A stretch of 64,000 nucleotides of DNA from Streptomyces sp. A0958 (GCF_004795035.1 NZ_SSBK01000009.1:1-64000), one strand, 5' to 3'; counted from the stretch's first letter, positions 46,901 to 55,467 are shown. Made by a program: numbers and translations. Notes: generated by a model not told the origin, from the sequence alone.

Positions 46901-47114
46901 CGGGCTGCGCCGCACCGACGTGGGCCGACAGGCCATGGCGGAGGGGCAGTTCACCTGGCAGGACGGCAACGGCCGCGAGGTCTACGTCCGCAACCTCGTG
47001 ATGCTCGTCGCCGGCCGCTACCACGTCCTCCAGGTCATCGGCCCGGAGGACCAGCGCGACCGGGTCACCGAGATCTACCAACAGGCCAGCGTCTCCTACC
47101 GCGTGACGGGCTGA
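43992..47114 (+). CDS. giant pseudokinase with low-complexity insert and extracellular domain, array gene 2
   Basis: 1040 residues from GTG 43992. The kinase fold is recognisable but the catalytic residues are lost: no glycine loop, VLVRQVPLPE where Lys is expected, THRNITVRTVLVC for HRD...N, and LTGLAAG for DFG. After about residue 190 comes a 450-residue Pro/Ala/Arg/Asp-rich insert with a 23-residue repeat (ARGSEPAPDAWPVLPQPSG) and an acidic run (YDDDDADDEDDEDDEDDDGG). The fold then resumes: WAPEQAG, ATDLWALGALLYRAVQGHAP. A membrane helix (LLLVVILLALVAVIAYAVMF, about 813-834) and an external domain like those of the neighbours follow (YTLREDAEGFEVGVPKGWQR). It is probably a scaffold or regulator of the two real kinases (inference). 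Confidence 0.9.
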   Translation: MDDYAGRVLADRYRLPLPPSDAYELAETRAFDTYSGQEVLVRQVPLPEVVDAEVVEGDGRTSPVPRTGGRAVRRSTEPAVRRAIEAAQAAAQVPDHPRLDQVFDVFAEAGSLWIVSELVASRPLAALLAERPLNPYRAAEIGSDVLTALRVLHAHGWTHRNITVRTVLVCDDGRVVLTGLAAGAAEEALCGYSPVPRPDDEEPDEGGYGGPAIESGPTGPYVAPAAGPEPSDPYAPSEPGRLPASRGPAAIESAPGDEPAPPYGGEPMPPYGGETDTARRPVPPAGLPVPAAGADSAAHARAARAGAIAAYRAGARAAARISEEGRRAGGRGTGTPPTGRPALPQPPDADDARGPERAPDAWPALPQPPGGDEPPGAGATPGGAHSAHRQLPDADDARGSEPAPDAWPALPQPSGRDEAARGSEPAPDAWPVLPQPSGRDEAARGSEPAPDAWPVLPQPGGEERDAGGGRAPHTAPRQALPQLPGGWVRGPEVQEPHDAYPYDDDDADDEDDEDDEDDDGGQVPPRRLHLTGSWDDGPGSGRPVPAGGSGEDALRADAARRGPASEPPPAGSGAPSGRWDDVVAPDQDSSAYRGPATALAAERARQARIAVVGAVTERWAPEQAGPVHGNWQLAPPIGPATDLWALGALLYRAVQGHAPYPEDSAPELVQMVCGEPPAFAEECGPLRPVVESLLRQDATERPDVEELSGWLRSLVRSAPEPEAGLDVVTLPAEDTTRLPVVRRRGELVRKRRGRRGGSAHGRHRHTGEAVDRTAVTHHEPRLRAPREPKGPKALRTPPRPPQGGERAPRRLGRLLLVVILLALVAVIAYAVMFMPRSDADNGTGAAPSRTASAPPASATPDPTPSGSKEPAPAKSSGAKQPQTSRSAAALAAGYTLREDAEGFEVGVPKGWQRSPANAERQVRYGSDGFSVLIVPGRDTAKANGSDPLDYQRDKEPELKPFRDSSWSSASGLRRTDVGRQAMAEGQFTWQDGNGREVYVRNLVMLVAGRYHVLQVIGPEDQRDRVTEIYQQASVSYRVTG
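45181..45387 (+). repeat. 69-bp coding tandem repeat in the pseudokinase
   Basis: Three units start with CGCGCGGCTC at 45181, 45250 and 45319, exactly 69 bases apart, encoding the 23-residue repeat. A diverged earlier unit is visible near 45042. The period is a multiple of three, so copy-number change would keep the frame. Confidence 0.85.
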
Positions 47115-47236
47115 CGCCCCGGGGGGCCGTCGCCGGGCGACAAGCATCACAGTGCGGTCTCGTGGGCGATGCGAGGTTCCGTGGCCGCGCGTCCGATCCG
47201 TAACCTGTCTTCCGAAGCAACGGGGGCGGGGAACAC

Positions 47237-48892
47237 GTGGATGGATCGCAGGGCACGGAGGCGGGACTGCTGCTGGCCGGGAGGTACCGGCTGGGCGACG
47301 TCCTCGGGCGCGGGGGCATGGGCAAGGTGTGGCGGGCCCACGACGAGGTGCTGCACCGCACCGTGGCCGTCAAGGAGTTGACCGCAGGTCTCTACGTCAC
47401 CGACGCGGACCGGCTCGTACTGCACGCCAGGACCCAGAAGGAGGCCCGTGCGGCGGCCCGCATCACCCACCCCGGTGTCGTCACCGTCCACGACGTCGTC
47501 GAGTACGACAACCGGCCGTGGATCGTCATGCAGTACGTCGACGGCCCGTCGCTCGCCGACCGGGCGAAGGAGACCGGCGAGGTCGAGGCGCGCGAGGCCG
47601 CCAGGATCGGGCTGCACGTGCTGGGCGCGCTGCGCGCCGCGCACGAGGCCGGGGTGCTGCACCGCGATGTGAAGCCGGGCAACGTGCTGCTCGCCCGGGA
47701 CGGCCGGGTCCTGCTCACCGACTTCGGGATCGCCGCGATAGAGGGCGACTCCACCATCACCAGGACCGGTGAGATCGTCGGCTCCATCGACTACCTGGCG
47801 CCCGAGCGGGTACGCGGTGGCGACCCCGGCCCGGCGTCCGACCTGTGGTCGCTGGGCGCCACGCTGTACACGGCGGTCGAGGGGCGTTCGCCGTTCCGCC
47901 GGACCTCCCCGATATCGACCATGCAGGCCGTCGTCACCGAGGAGGCGCCGCCGCCCGCCAGGGCCGGGGCGCTTGCCCCCGTCATCACCGCGCTGCTGCG
48001 CAAGGACCCGGAGGACCGGCCGTCGGCGGCGGACACCGAGCGGATGCTGCTGGAGGCCATGGAGGGCCGCAAGCCCCGGGCCGCCCAGGCCTTCGTCCCG
48101 ACCCAGCAGGTCTCCGAGGAGATGCTGCGCGGGGGCACCGCCGTGCTGCCGCAACCCGGGCCCGTCGTGCCGCCCACGCCCGTACCGGCACCCGCTCCCG
48201 CCGCTCGCCGCAGCCGGTGGCGCACGACCGTCCTGGTCATCGCCCTGGCCGCACTGCTCGGCGGCGGCGCGGGGATCGCCGCGATGATGTACGCGCACCG
48301 CACGGAGGCCGCCGTCACCGCGGACGGTGGCGGCACGGCCTCCCACGGCACCCGCACCCCGGGGCCTGCCACCCCGACGCCCACGCCCACCCCCACGCCC
48401 ACCGACTCGTCCTCGTCGGAGGCGGCGACGCAGGGCGTGCCGGACGGCTGGCGGCGGGTGCAGGACCCCGCCGGGTTCAGCGTCTTCATGCCGGACGGCT
48501 GGGAGCGCCGGGTGGAGGGCACCAACATCGACTACACCCCGGACAACGGCGTGCACTACTTCCGGGTCAGCGTCGACCCGGCCCCCGACTTCGACAACTC
48601 CTACGACCACATGCTCGAACTGCAGACGGCGCTCAGCAAGCGGCTGCCGCAGTACGTGAACCTGGAGCTGAACTCCAACGTCTACCGCGACTGCCCGGGG
48701 TCCGTCTGGGAGTTCACCTGGACCGAGAAGAACGGCGAGGCGCGGCACGCCATCGACCAGATGTACTTCGCCAAGGAGGGCGGCCCGGAGTACGCGCTCT
48801 ACATGACGGGCCCGGCGGACGACTGGGACAACACCCGGGACCGGTTCAACGCGATGCTGCGCAGCTGGCGCGCCCCGGCCGACACCGACTGA
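47237..48892 (+). CDS. Ser/Thr protein kinase (PknB-type) with extracellular domain, array gene 3
   Basis: 551 residues from GTG 47237. Kinase domain about 12-275: VLGRGGMGKVWRAH, Lys46 (VAVKELTAG), Asp144 (LHRDVKPGNVLLARDG), Asp162 (LTDFGIAAIEGD), YLAPERVRG. A linker with FVPTQQVSEEM leads to a membrane helix (TVLVIALAALLGGGAGIAAM, about 331-352), a Thr/Pro stretch and an external domain from about 401 (GWRRVQDPAGFSVFMPDGWE...). The catalytic machinery is complete. Last gene of the array; the aldehyde dehydrogenase gene follows after 172 bases. Confidence 0.95.
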   Translation: MDGSQGTEAGLLLAGRYRLGDVLGRGGMGKVWRAHDEVLHRTVAVKELTAGLYVTDADRLVLHARTQKEARAAARITHPGVVTVHDVVEYDNRPWIVMQYVDGPSLADRAKETGEVEAREAARIGLHVLGALRAAHEAGVLHRDVKPGNVLLARDGRVLLTDFGIAAIEGDSTITRTGEIVGSIDYLAPERVRGGDPGPASDLWSLGATLYTAVEGRSPFRRTSPISTMQAVVTEEAPPPARAGALAPVITALLRKDPEDRPSAADTERMLLEAMEGRKPRAAQAFVPTQQVSEEMLRGGTAVLPQPGPVVPPTPVPAPAPAARRSRWRTTVLVIALAALLGGGAGIAAMMYAHRTEAAVTADGGGTASHGTRTPGPATPTPTPTPTPTDSSSSEAATQGVPDGWRRVQDPAGFSVFMPDGWERRVEGTNIDYTPDNGVHYFRVSVDPAPDFDNSYDHMLELQTALSKRLPQYVNLELNSNVYRDCPGSVWEFTWTEKNGEARHAIDQMYFAKEGGPEYALYMTGPADDWDNTRDRFNAMLRSWRAPADTD

Positions 48893-49064
48893 CCCGCCCG
48901 GCCACCGGGACCGGCCAGAGGTGGCGGATAGCCCCTGATCAGGGCTTATGCCGCCAGTGATCACTGGCTCGGTCGGCGGGTGGGTGGCGGGACTCCGGGA
49001 GAGACGGTGAAAAGCTGTTACCCACGGGTACCCAAAGCCTTCCGGCCGACGTACTCTCGGCCTC

Positions 49065-50693
49065 ATGACGGACTCGCAGGCCCTCACGTCCACCTCCGCC
49101 GCCGCTGCCGGCACCAACCCCGTGGCCGCCGCGCCCGCGGGCGTGCGCACGGCCGCCGACGTCGTGACGCCCGAGGTGATCGCCCAGCTGACGCGCGGCG
49201 TCGTCGGCTCCGGCCGCACCGCCAACCACACGCCCTTCACCGGCGAGAAGCTGGCCGACCTGCCGGAGTCCACCCCCGAGGACGTGGCGACCGCCTTCGA
49301 GCGGGCGCGCGCCGCCCAGCCCGCCTGGGCCGCCCTGCCGGTCCGGCACAGGGCCGCGGTGCTCCTGCGCTTCCACGACCTCGTCATCGGCCGCCAGTCC
49401 GAGGTCCTCGACCTCATCCAGCTGGAGACCGGCAAGGCCCGTCTGCACGCCCACGAGGAGGTGCAGGCGGTCGCCGTCGCCGCCCGGCACTACGGGCGCA
49501 AGGCCTCCGCCTACCTGAAACCGAAGCGGCACACCGGTGTCGTACCGACGCTCACCAAGGTCACCGAGCTGCGCCAGCCGCGCGGGGTGGTCGGCCAGAT
49601 CGCCCCGTGGAACTACCCCTTCGAGCTGTCCGTCGGTGACGCGCTGCCCGCCTTCGTCTCCGGCAACGCCGTGGTGATGAAGCCCGACACGGAGACCGCG
49701 CTGACCGCCCTGTGGGCGCGCGACCTCCTGATCGAGGCGGGGCTCCCGGCCGAGGTCTTCCAGGTCGTCCTGGGGGAGGGCCCGGTCGTCGGCCCCGAGG
49801 TCGTCAAGCACGCCGACTACGTCTCGTTCACCGGTTCCACCCGCACCGGCCGCGAGGTCGCCCAGGGCGCGGCGGCCCGGCTCGTCGGCGTCTCGCTGGA
49901 GCTCGGCGGCAAGAACGCCATGCTGGTCCTGGAGGACGCCGACGTAGAGAAGGCCGCCGCCGGCGCCGTCCGCGCCTGCTTCTCCTCCGCCGGCCAGCTC
50001 TGCATCTCCATCGAGCGGCTGTACGTCCACGAGTCCGTCGCCGACGCCTTCGTGGAGCGGTTCGCCGCCCGTACCAAGGCGATGTGGCTCGGCAACTCCC
50101 TCGCGTACGGCGCCGACATGGGCTCGCTGGTGGGCGAACGGCAGCTGGAGACCGTCAGCCGGCATGTCGCGGAGGCCGTCGAGAAGGGCGCCAGACTCGT
50201 CGCCGGCGGGGTCGCCCGCCCCGACATCGGCCCCCTCTTCTACGAGCCGACGATCCTGGACGGCGTCGAGGCCCCCATGGCGGTCTGCACCGAGGAGACC
50301 TTCGGCCCGGTCGTCTCGATCTACCGCTTCCGCGACGAGGACGAGGTTGTCGCGCTGGCCAACGCCACCCCGTACGGCCTCAATTCGAGCGTCTGGACCA
50401 AGGACGGCCGGCGCGGTCACCGGGTCGCCGCCCGGCTGCGCACCGGCACGGTCAACATCAACGAGGGGTACGCCCCCGCGTACGGCAGCGTGCAGTCCCC
50501 GATGGGCGGCATGAAGGACTCCGGTCTCGGCCGCCGCCACGGCTCCGAGGGCATCCTCAAGTACACCGAGGCCCAGACCGTCGCCCAGCAGCGGCTGATC
50601 CCGCTCGCCCCGTCCTTCGGGATGGACGACGAGAAGTACGCGGCGTTCATGAGCCGCAGCCTGAAGGCGATGAAGGCGTTCCGCCTGCGCTGA
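49065..50693 (+). CDS. gabD2: succinate-semialdehyde dehydrogenase [NADP+]
   Basis: 542-residue aldehyde dehydrogenase, cytosolic. The first 35 residues are a Ser/Ala-rich tail. APWNYPFELSVGDALPAF, FTGSTRTGREVAQ (cofactor), the catalytic Glu in LELGGKNAMLVL and the catalytic Cys in SSAGQLCISIERLYVHE are all present. The Q-L-C-I-S-I-E-R context and PMGGMKDSGLGRRHG match the actinobacterial GabD2 branch, which oxidises succinate semialdehyde to succinate. ATG 49065. A GMC oxidoreductase gene follows after 93 bases. Confidence 0.93.
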   Translation: MTDSQALTSTSAAAAGTNPVAAAPAGVRTAADVVTPEVIAQLTRGVVGSGRTANHTPFTGEKLADLPESTPEDVATAFERARAAQPAWAALPVRHRAAVLLRFHDLVIGRQSEVLDLIQLETGKARLHAHEEVQAVAVAARHYGRKASAYLKPKRHTGVVPTLTKVTELRQPRGVVGQIAPWNYPFELSVGDALPAFVSGNAVVMKPDTETALTALWARDLLIEAGLPAEVFQVVLGEGPVVGPEVVKHADYVSFTGSTRTGREVAQGAAARLVGVSLELGGKNAMLVLEDADVEKAAAGAVRACFSSAGQLCISIERLYVHESVADAFVERFAARTKAMWLGNSLAYGADMGSLVGERQLETVSRHVAEAVEKGARLVAGGVARPDIGPLFYEPTILDGVEAPMAVCTEETFGPVVSIYRFRDEDEVVALANATPYGLNSSVWTKDGRRGHRVAARLRTGTVNINEGYAPAYGSVQSPMGGMKDSGLGRRHGSEGILKYTEAQTVAQQRLIPLAPSFGMDDEKYAAFMSRSLKAMKAFRLR

Positions 50694-50786
50694 ACCCCCG
50701 TCCGGGCAGGGGGTGGGGCGTTCCGCCCGGGCCGAACCTCCGCCCCCGCCCGCACCACTTCTGTCCTTTTCGTACCGAGGAGTGCC

Positions 50787-52625
50787 ATGTCCCAGGACAG
50801 CCATGCCCAGAATCAGGACCGGCCGGCCGGCGGCGCCGACGACGACGCCGCGTACGACTACGACGTGATCGTCGTCGGTTCGGGCTTCGGCGGTGCGGTC
50901 TCGGCGCTGCGGCTGAGCGAGAAGGGGTACCGGGTCGGCGTCCTGGAGGCGGGCCGCCGCTTCACCCCGGGCACCCTGCCCAAGAACTCCTGGGACCTGA
51001 AGAACTACCTCTGGGCCCCCGCCCTCGGCCTCTTCGGCATCCAGCGCGTGCACCTGCTCGGCAAGGTGATGGTGCTGGCCGGCGCAGGGGTCGGCGGCGG
51101 CTCGCTCAACTACGCCAACACGCTGTACGTGCCCCCGGCCCCGTTCTTCGAGGACCGGCAGTGGGCGCACATCACCGACTGGCAGGACGAGCTGAGGCCG
51201 TACTACGACCAGGCCAGGCGGATGCTCGGGGTCCGGCTCAACCCGACGACGACCCCCTCCGACGTCCACCTCAAGGCGACCGCCGAGGCCATGGGGGTCG
51301 GCGACACCTTCCACCTGGCCCCGGTCGGCGTCTTCTTCGGTGACGGCGAGGACGCCGACGGCACGGCGAGGGCGAAGCCCGGCGGCACGGTCGCCGACCC
51401 CTACTTCGGCGGCGCGGGCCCGGCGCGCAAGGCGTGCACCGAGTGCGGCGAGTGCATGACGGGCTGCCGCCACGGCGCGAAGAACACCCTCAACGAGAAC
51501 TACCTCCACCTCGCCGAGAAGGCCGGCGCGGTCATCCACCCCATGACCTCGGTCCTAGGCGTCACCGACCACCCCGACGGCGGCTACCGCGTCTCCACCG
51601 TGCCCACCGACCGCCGCCGGAAGGCCGCGCCGACCGTGCTGCGCGCCCGCGAGGTGGTCGTGGCGGCGGGCACGTACGGCACCCAGACCCTGCTGCACAC
51701 GATGAAGGACAAGGGACTGCTGCCCCGGCTCTCGGCCCGGCTGGGCGAGCTGACCCGGACCAACTCCGAGGGGCTGGTCGGCGCGCAGACCTCCGACCGC
51801 CGCTACCGCAGGAAGCACGGTACGAAGCCCGACTTCACCAAGGGTGTCGCCATCACCTCGTCCATCCACCCCGACGAGAACACCCACATCGAGCCGGTTC
51901 GCTACGGCAAGGGCTCCAACGCCATGGGCGGCATGACCATCCTCCAGGTCCCCTTCAGCACCCACCGGGTCCTCGCCTGGTTCGGGAACCTGGCCAAGCA
52001 CCCCACGCTCGCCGTGCGGTCGCTCTCCAACCGGCGCTGGTCGGAACGGACCATCATCGGCCTCGTCATGCAGTCGCTCGACAACTCCCTGACCGCCTAC
52101 CGCAAGCCGCGCGGCATCGGCAAGGGCCTGCTCACCGCCCGCCAGGGCCACGGCGCGCCCAACCCGACCCAGATCGCCGAGGCGACCCTGAGCGCCTCGC
52201 TGCTCGCCGACGAGATCAACGGCTTCCCCGGCTCCAACATAGGCGAGCTGATGGGCACCCCGCTCACCGCCCACTTCCTCGGCGGCTGCCCGATCGGCGC
52301 CAGTGCGGACGAGGGCGTCATCGACCCCTACCACCGGTTGTTCGGGCACCCGGGTATCTCGGTGGTCGACGGCTCGGCGGTCTCCGCCAACCTCGGCGTC
52401 AACCCCTCGCTGACGATCACCGCGCAGGCGGAACGCGCCATGTCCTTCTGGCCCAACAAGGGCGAGCGCGACCCGCGCCCGGCGCAGGGCGAGGCGTACG
52501 AGCGGCTGGCGGCGGTCGAGCCGCAGGCACCGGCCGTCCCGAAGGAGGCGTTCGGCGCGCTGAGGCTGCCGTTCCTGGGGATACCCGCGGTGCCGCCGAA
52601 GAAGGAGTCGGCCGACAAGGCGTAG
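50787..52625 (+). CDS. GMC-family FAD oxidoreductase, cholesterol-oxidase-like
   Basis: 612 residues. FAD-binding YDVIVVGSGFGGAVSALRLS is at about 27-46; GAGVGGGSLNYANTLYVPP is the GMC signature; a cysteine cluster KACTECGECMTGCRHGAKNT is shared with bacterial cholesterol-oxidase-type members; the C-terminal GGCPIGASADEGVIDPYHRL and VVDGSAVSANLGVNPSLTIT hold the active-site His/Asn region. No signal peptide. Substrate (sterol or alcohol) unknown. ATG 50787 has GAGGAG upstream; probably in one unit with gabD2. Confidence 0.92.
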   Translation: MSQDSHAQNQDRPAGGADDDAAYDYDVIVVGSGFGGAVSALRLSEKGYRVGVLEAGRRFTPGTLPKNSWDLKNYLWAPALGLFGIQRVHLLGKVMVLAGAGVGGGSLNYANTLYVPPAPFFEDRQWAHITDWQDELRPYYDQARRMLGVRLNPTTTPSDVHLKATAEAMGVGDTFHLAPVGVFFGDGEDADGTARAKPGGTVADPYFGGAGPARKACTECGECMTGCRHGAKNTLNENYLHLAEKAGAVIHPMTSVLGVTDHPDGGYRVSTVPTDRRRKAAPTVLRAREVVVAAGTYGTQTLLHTMKDKGLLPRLSARLGELTRTNSEGLVGAQTSDRRYRRKHGTKPDFTKGVAITSSIHPDENTHIEPVRYGKGSNAMGGMTILQVPFSTHRVLAWFGNLAKHPTLAVRSLSNRRWSERTIIGLVMQSLDNSLTAYRKPRGIGKGLLTARQGHGAPNPTQIAEATLSASLLADEINGFPGSNIGELMGTPLTAHFLGGCPIGASADEGVIDPYHRLFGHPGISVVDGSAVSANLGVNPSLTITAQAERAMSFWPNKGERDPRPAQGEAYERLAAVEPQAPAVPKEAFGALRLPFLGIPAVPPKKESADKA

Positions 52626-52668
52626 AGGGCTGGCGTAGAAGGCCTCAAGGAAGCCCGAGGACAGCAGA

Positions 52669-52700
52669 AGGGGCTGCACCCCCCTCCAAGTGCAGCCCCT
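52669..52700. terminator. terminator behind the GMC gene
   Basis: AGGGGCTGCA (52669-52678) pairs with TGCAGCCCCT (52691-52700), 12-base loop. The rest of the gap to 52935 holds no gene; a GATCCGTGATCTGATC segment near 52846-52861 could be an operator for the next gene. Confidence 0.75.
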
Positions 52701-52935
52701 CACGCTGTAACCGGTCCGTCGCACAACAACCGACAACCGGTGTTCCGCATGCATGACCTGCCGGACGCCCCGATGGTTGTCCCCGTACTGATGAAATCCT
52801 TATGTGAGGTGGATCACTCCGGTCGGCGTACCCGATCCGTGATCTGATCCCGCGCAACTTTTCCCGCCCGCCCCAGGTCGTACCCATGTCGCTGCCACAG
52901 CGGTCACAGCTCCCGACGACCCCAGAGGGCCCGAG

Positions 52936-54663
52936 ATGAGAAGCACGACCCCGAGAGCCGCGTTCCGCCGCTTCGCAGGCGTGGTCGCCTCGGCCGGCCT
53001 GCTGGCCGCCGGTACGCTCGCGCTGGGCGGACCGGCCCGGGCGGCCGTCCCCGAGTTCACGCTCGGCGGTCCCGCCGACACGGCCCTGCACCCGTACCCG
53101 GCCACGGGCACCCCGCAGAAGGCGACCCTGGGCCTCACGGTCACCAATCCGTCCGAGGACGAGGAGAACGGCGTCCTCGACGGCGAGTACACCGTCCGCT
53201 TCGACTTCAGCAAGCTCGCCGGTGTCGCGGACGTGTCCTTCGGTGAGGACGGCGGCCTCGACTGCGAGCGGACCGGGACGACCGCCGTCTGCCACGACTA
53301 CGGGATCTGGCCCGGCCTGAGCACCCTCGCCGAACTCGACGTCAGCGCCGCCGAGGGCAGCGAGGACGGCGACACCGGCACCCTCGCGGTCACGGCGGAG
53401 GCGGAGGGAGCCACCTTCCGGGCGTTCACCGCGCGCGTCTCCATCGGCGGGCCCGACCTGTCGATGAAGCGGCTGCCGTTGAGGACGGAGCTGAAGCCCG
53501 GGGACAGCCAGCCGGTGCCCATCACCTTCACCAACAACGGCACCCGCGCCGCCCAGGGCGTCCTGCTCACCCTGCGCAACACCCGGGGCATGGAGTTCAC
53601 CGAGCGGTACCAGAACTGCGAGTACAGCGAGGACGACCTGGGCTTCGGCAGCCCCGGCGCCTGGTCCACCGCCCTGTGCACCTTCCCGGGCAGCTACGAG
53701 CCCGGCGCCACCTACACGCTGGCCGAGCCGCCCGTGATCCGGGCCACCGAGCGCGCGTACTACGACTCGTTCCTCTACCGCGTCGCCGAGGACGGCACCG
53801 ACGCCCGCGCGTCGCTGAGGGCCGGCGCCCGGTTCAGCCCCGGCAAGGGCGCCGCGCTCGCCCTGCGCAAGAGCCCCGCGGTCCGCTCGGCCGACCTCGA
53901 CCCCGACGACAACCAGCAGGACGTCGACTTCCACACGGCCAACAGCGCCGACTTCGCGGCCTACGGCGACAAGGCCCGGGGCGCCGCCGGCGACACGGTC
54001 GACGTGACCGTCGGCTTCCGCAACCGGGGGCCCGCCTGGATCGGGTACATCCGCTCCGGCGAGGACGTCGCCACCGTCGACATCACCGTGCCCGAGGGCG
54101 CCTCGGTCCTCTCCGGGCCGGCCACCTGCCGGGGGGTGACCAAGGACGGGCAGTACCGCGAGAACCAGAAGGCGGCCCCGCGCTACTTCTGCTCCACGCC
54201 GATGTCCGTACGCGAGGACGCGGACTTCGCCCTCCCCTTCCGGCTGAAGATCGACAAGGTCGTCGCGGGGGCCTCCGGCAACGTCGTGGTCCGCAACACC
54301 TTCCTCCAGGACCCCGCGCTGCCCTTCGACCCGAAGCCCGCGAACAACACCGCGTCCCTGGTGCTCAACGGCGAGGACCCCGGCGCCACGACGGGCGGGT
54401 CCACCTCGGGCGGCTCGACGGCCACGGGCGGCTCCACCGGAGGCTCGGGGGACACCGGCGCGACCGGCTCCGCCTCGGCCGGCTCGTCCTCGACCGGCAC
54501 CACCGGCACCACCGGCACGACGGGCTCCGGCTCCGGCGACGGCACCGGCGGGGCGCTCGCCTCCACCGGGACCGTCGCGCTCACGGCGTCCGGCGCGGCC
54601 CTCGTCGCGCTGCTCGCGGGCGGTGCCCTCTTCACGGTCGCCCGCCGACGCGCCACCCGCTGA
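52936..54663 (+). CDS. secreted LAXTG-anchored surface protein
   Basis: 575 residues. Signal peptide: FAGVVASAGLLAAGTLALGG followed by PARAA. The body has repeated beta-sandwich-like segments (ATLGLTVTNPSED; PVPITFTNNGTRAAQGVLLT; VDVTVGFRNRGPAWIGYI), resembling DUF11/CARDB-type modules. A Gly/Ser/Thr-rich stalk (from about 485) leads to LASTG at residues 541-545, a membrane helix and the tail ARRRATR. LAXTG is the recognition signal of Streptomyces class E sortases, so the protein should be covalently attached to peptidoglycan. No sortase gene is in the window. Function unknown. Confidence 0.9.
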   Translation: MRSTTPRAAFRRFAGVVASAGLLAAGTLALGGPARAAVPEFTLGGPADTALHPYPATGTPQKATLGLTVTNPSEDEENGVLDGEYTVRFDFSKLAGVADVSFGEDGGLDCERTGTTAVCHDYGIWPGLSTLAELDVSAAEGSEDGDTGTLAVTAEAEGATFRAFTARVSIGGPDLSMKRLPLRTELKPGDSQPVPITFTNNGTRAAQGVLLTLRNTRGMEFTERYQNCEYSEDDLGFGSPGAWSTALCTFPGSYEPGATYTLAEPPVIRATERAYYDSFLYRVAEDGTDARASLRAGARFSPGKGAALALRKSPAVRSADLDPDDNQQDVDFHTANSADFAAYGDKARGAAGDTVDVTVGFRNRGPAWIGYIRSGEDVATVDITVPEGASVLSGPATCRGVTKDGQYRENQKAAPRYFCSTPMSVREDADFALPFRLKIDKVVAGASGNVVVRNTFLQDPALPFDPKPANNTASLVLNGEDPGATTGGSTSGGSTATGGSTGGSGDTGATGSASAGSSSTGTTGTTGTTGSGSGDGTGGALASTGTVALTASGAALVALLAGGALFTVARRRATR

Positions 54664-54752
54664 AGCGGCACCCGTAGAAGCCGTAGCGGCACACGAGAAG
54701 CTGAAGCGGTGCACGAGAAGCTGGGTGCACGAAGACGCGGCACACGTAGGAG

Positions 54753-54784
54753 CGGCCGGCCCCGGGCGTCCCCGGAGCCGGCCG
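54753..54784. terminator. terminator behind the surface protein gene
   Basis: CGGCCGGCCCCGGG (54753-54766) pairs with CCCGGAGCCGGCCG (54771-54784) with a single mismatch and a four-base loop. Between the stop at 54663 and this hairpin are short imperfect repeats of GCACACGAGAAGCTG. Confidence 0.75.
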
Positions 54785-55047
54785 TTCCTGGAAGGACCAA
54801 CGGTCCCTCCGAGTGACCGGGCTGCTGTCCCCTGCCGACCGGTCACGCACGCCGGTGCGCGGTCCCACGGCGTACACGCGGTACGCCACACACCCCGGCG
54901 GAGCCACGCGTGGTTCCCATCGAGAGCCGCCCCTGGCTGGCACGGACACCGGGACCAACGAAGCCGCGCCGGGCCTGGTCACGCGCCGTACGGGTGAGAG
55001 TCCGCCCGAACTGGGATACGCCCCTACAGCCCCCGGAGCGCGTCCGT
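54785..55047. other. gene-free stretch
   Basis: No reading frame with gene-like composition and no recognisable RNA or operator. The two neighbouring genes converge on it. Confidence 0.5.
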
Positions 55048-55356
55048 TCAGACCCGGCCCCGGCACAGCTCCAGCAGCGTCATCGCCAGCGAGGTGCCCG
55101 GCTTGCCCAGCGCGTCCCGGTAGCGGCCCAGGATCTCCATCTCGCGGGACAGATTGACCCGGCGGCCGCCCGAGGTCATCCGGGCCTCCTGGATCACCGA
55201 GGACACGGCCATCCGCTCCCGGACGAGCCCGATGATCCGGTCGTCCAGGGCGTCGATGCGCGTGCGGGCGTCGCCGATCAGGGACGCGGCCTCGTCGGTG
55301 CGGGCGCCGGTCGCCTCGGTGACGCTCTTGGTGGCGGGGGTGGTGGTGTTGCTCAT
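55048..55356 (-). CDS. chorismate mutase (AroQ type)
   Basis: 102 residues; converts chorismate to prephenate for phenylalanine and tyrosine synthesis. The three-helix AroQ pattern is clear: ARTRIDALDDRIIGLVRERM, AVSSVIQEARMTSGGRRVNL, SREMEILGRYRDALG and LAMTLLELCRGRV. An N-terminal 22-residue Thr/Ser-rich tail precedes it. ATG 55356 has GGGAGA upstream. Its 5' leader carries a short peptide gene and two hairpins, suggesting control by attenuation. Divergent from guaA. Confidence 0.95.
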   Translation of the reverse strand: MSNTTTPATKSVTEATGARTDEAASLIGDARTRIDALDDRIIGLVRERMAVSSVIQEARMTSGGRRVNLSREMEILGRYRDALGKPGTSLAMTLLELCRGRV

Positions 55357-55411
55357 GGTGGGTCTCCCGGTGAGTGCGGTGCGGCTCCCCGGGGCCGGCG
55401 GGCCCGGAACG

Positions 55412-55448
55412 CCAGAACGCCCCGGACCTGTCGGCCCGGGGCGCCTGG
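55412..55448 (-). promoter_or_regulatory. terminator-like hairpin in the chorismate mutase leader
   Basis: On the minus strand CCAG-G-CGCCCCGG (55448-55436) pairs with CCGGGGCG-TT-CTGG (55425-55412 side, reading 5' to 3'), a 12-bp stem with a small bulge and a 10-base loop, 20 bases after the leader-peptide stop and 56 bases before the chorismate mutase ATG. No strong U-run follows, as usual in Streptomyces. Candidate attenuator terminator. Confidence 0.6.
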
Positions 55449-55467
55449 AACGTTGCTTGTCAGTTGC

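Noticed and set aside
54950..55047. GGGTGAGAGTCCGCCCGAACTGGG segment resembling a riboswitch core
   Set aside because: Only a short resemblance, no paired stems and no suitable downstream gene on that strand.
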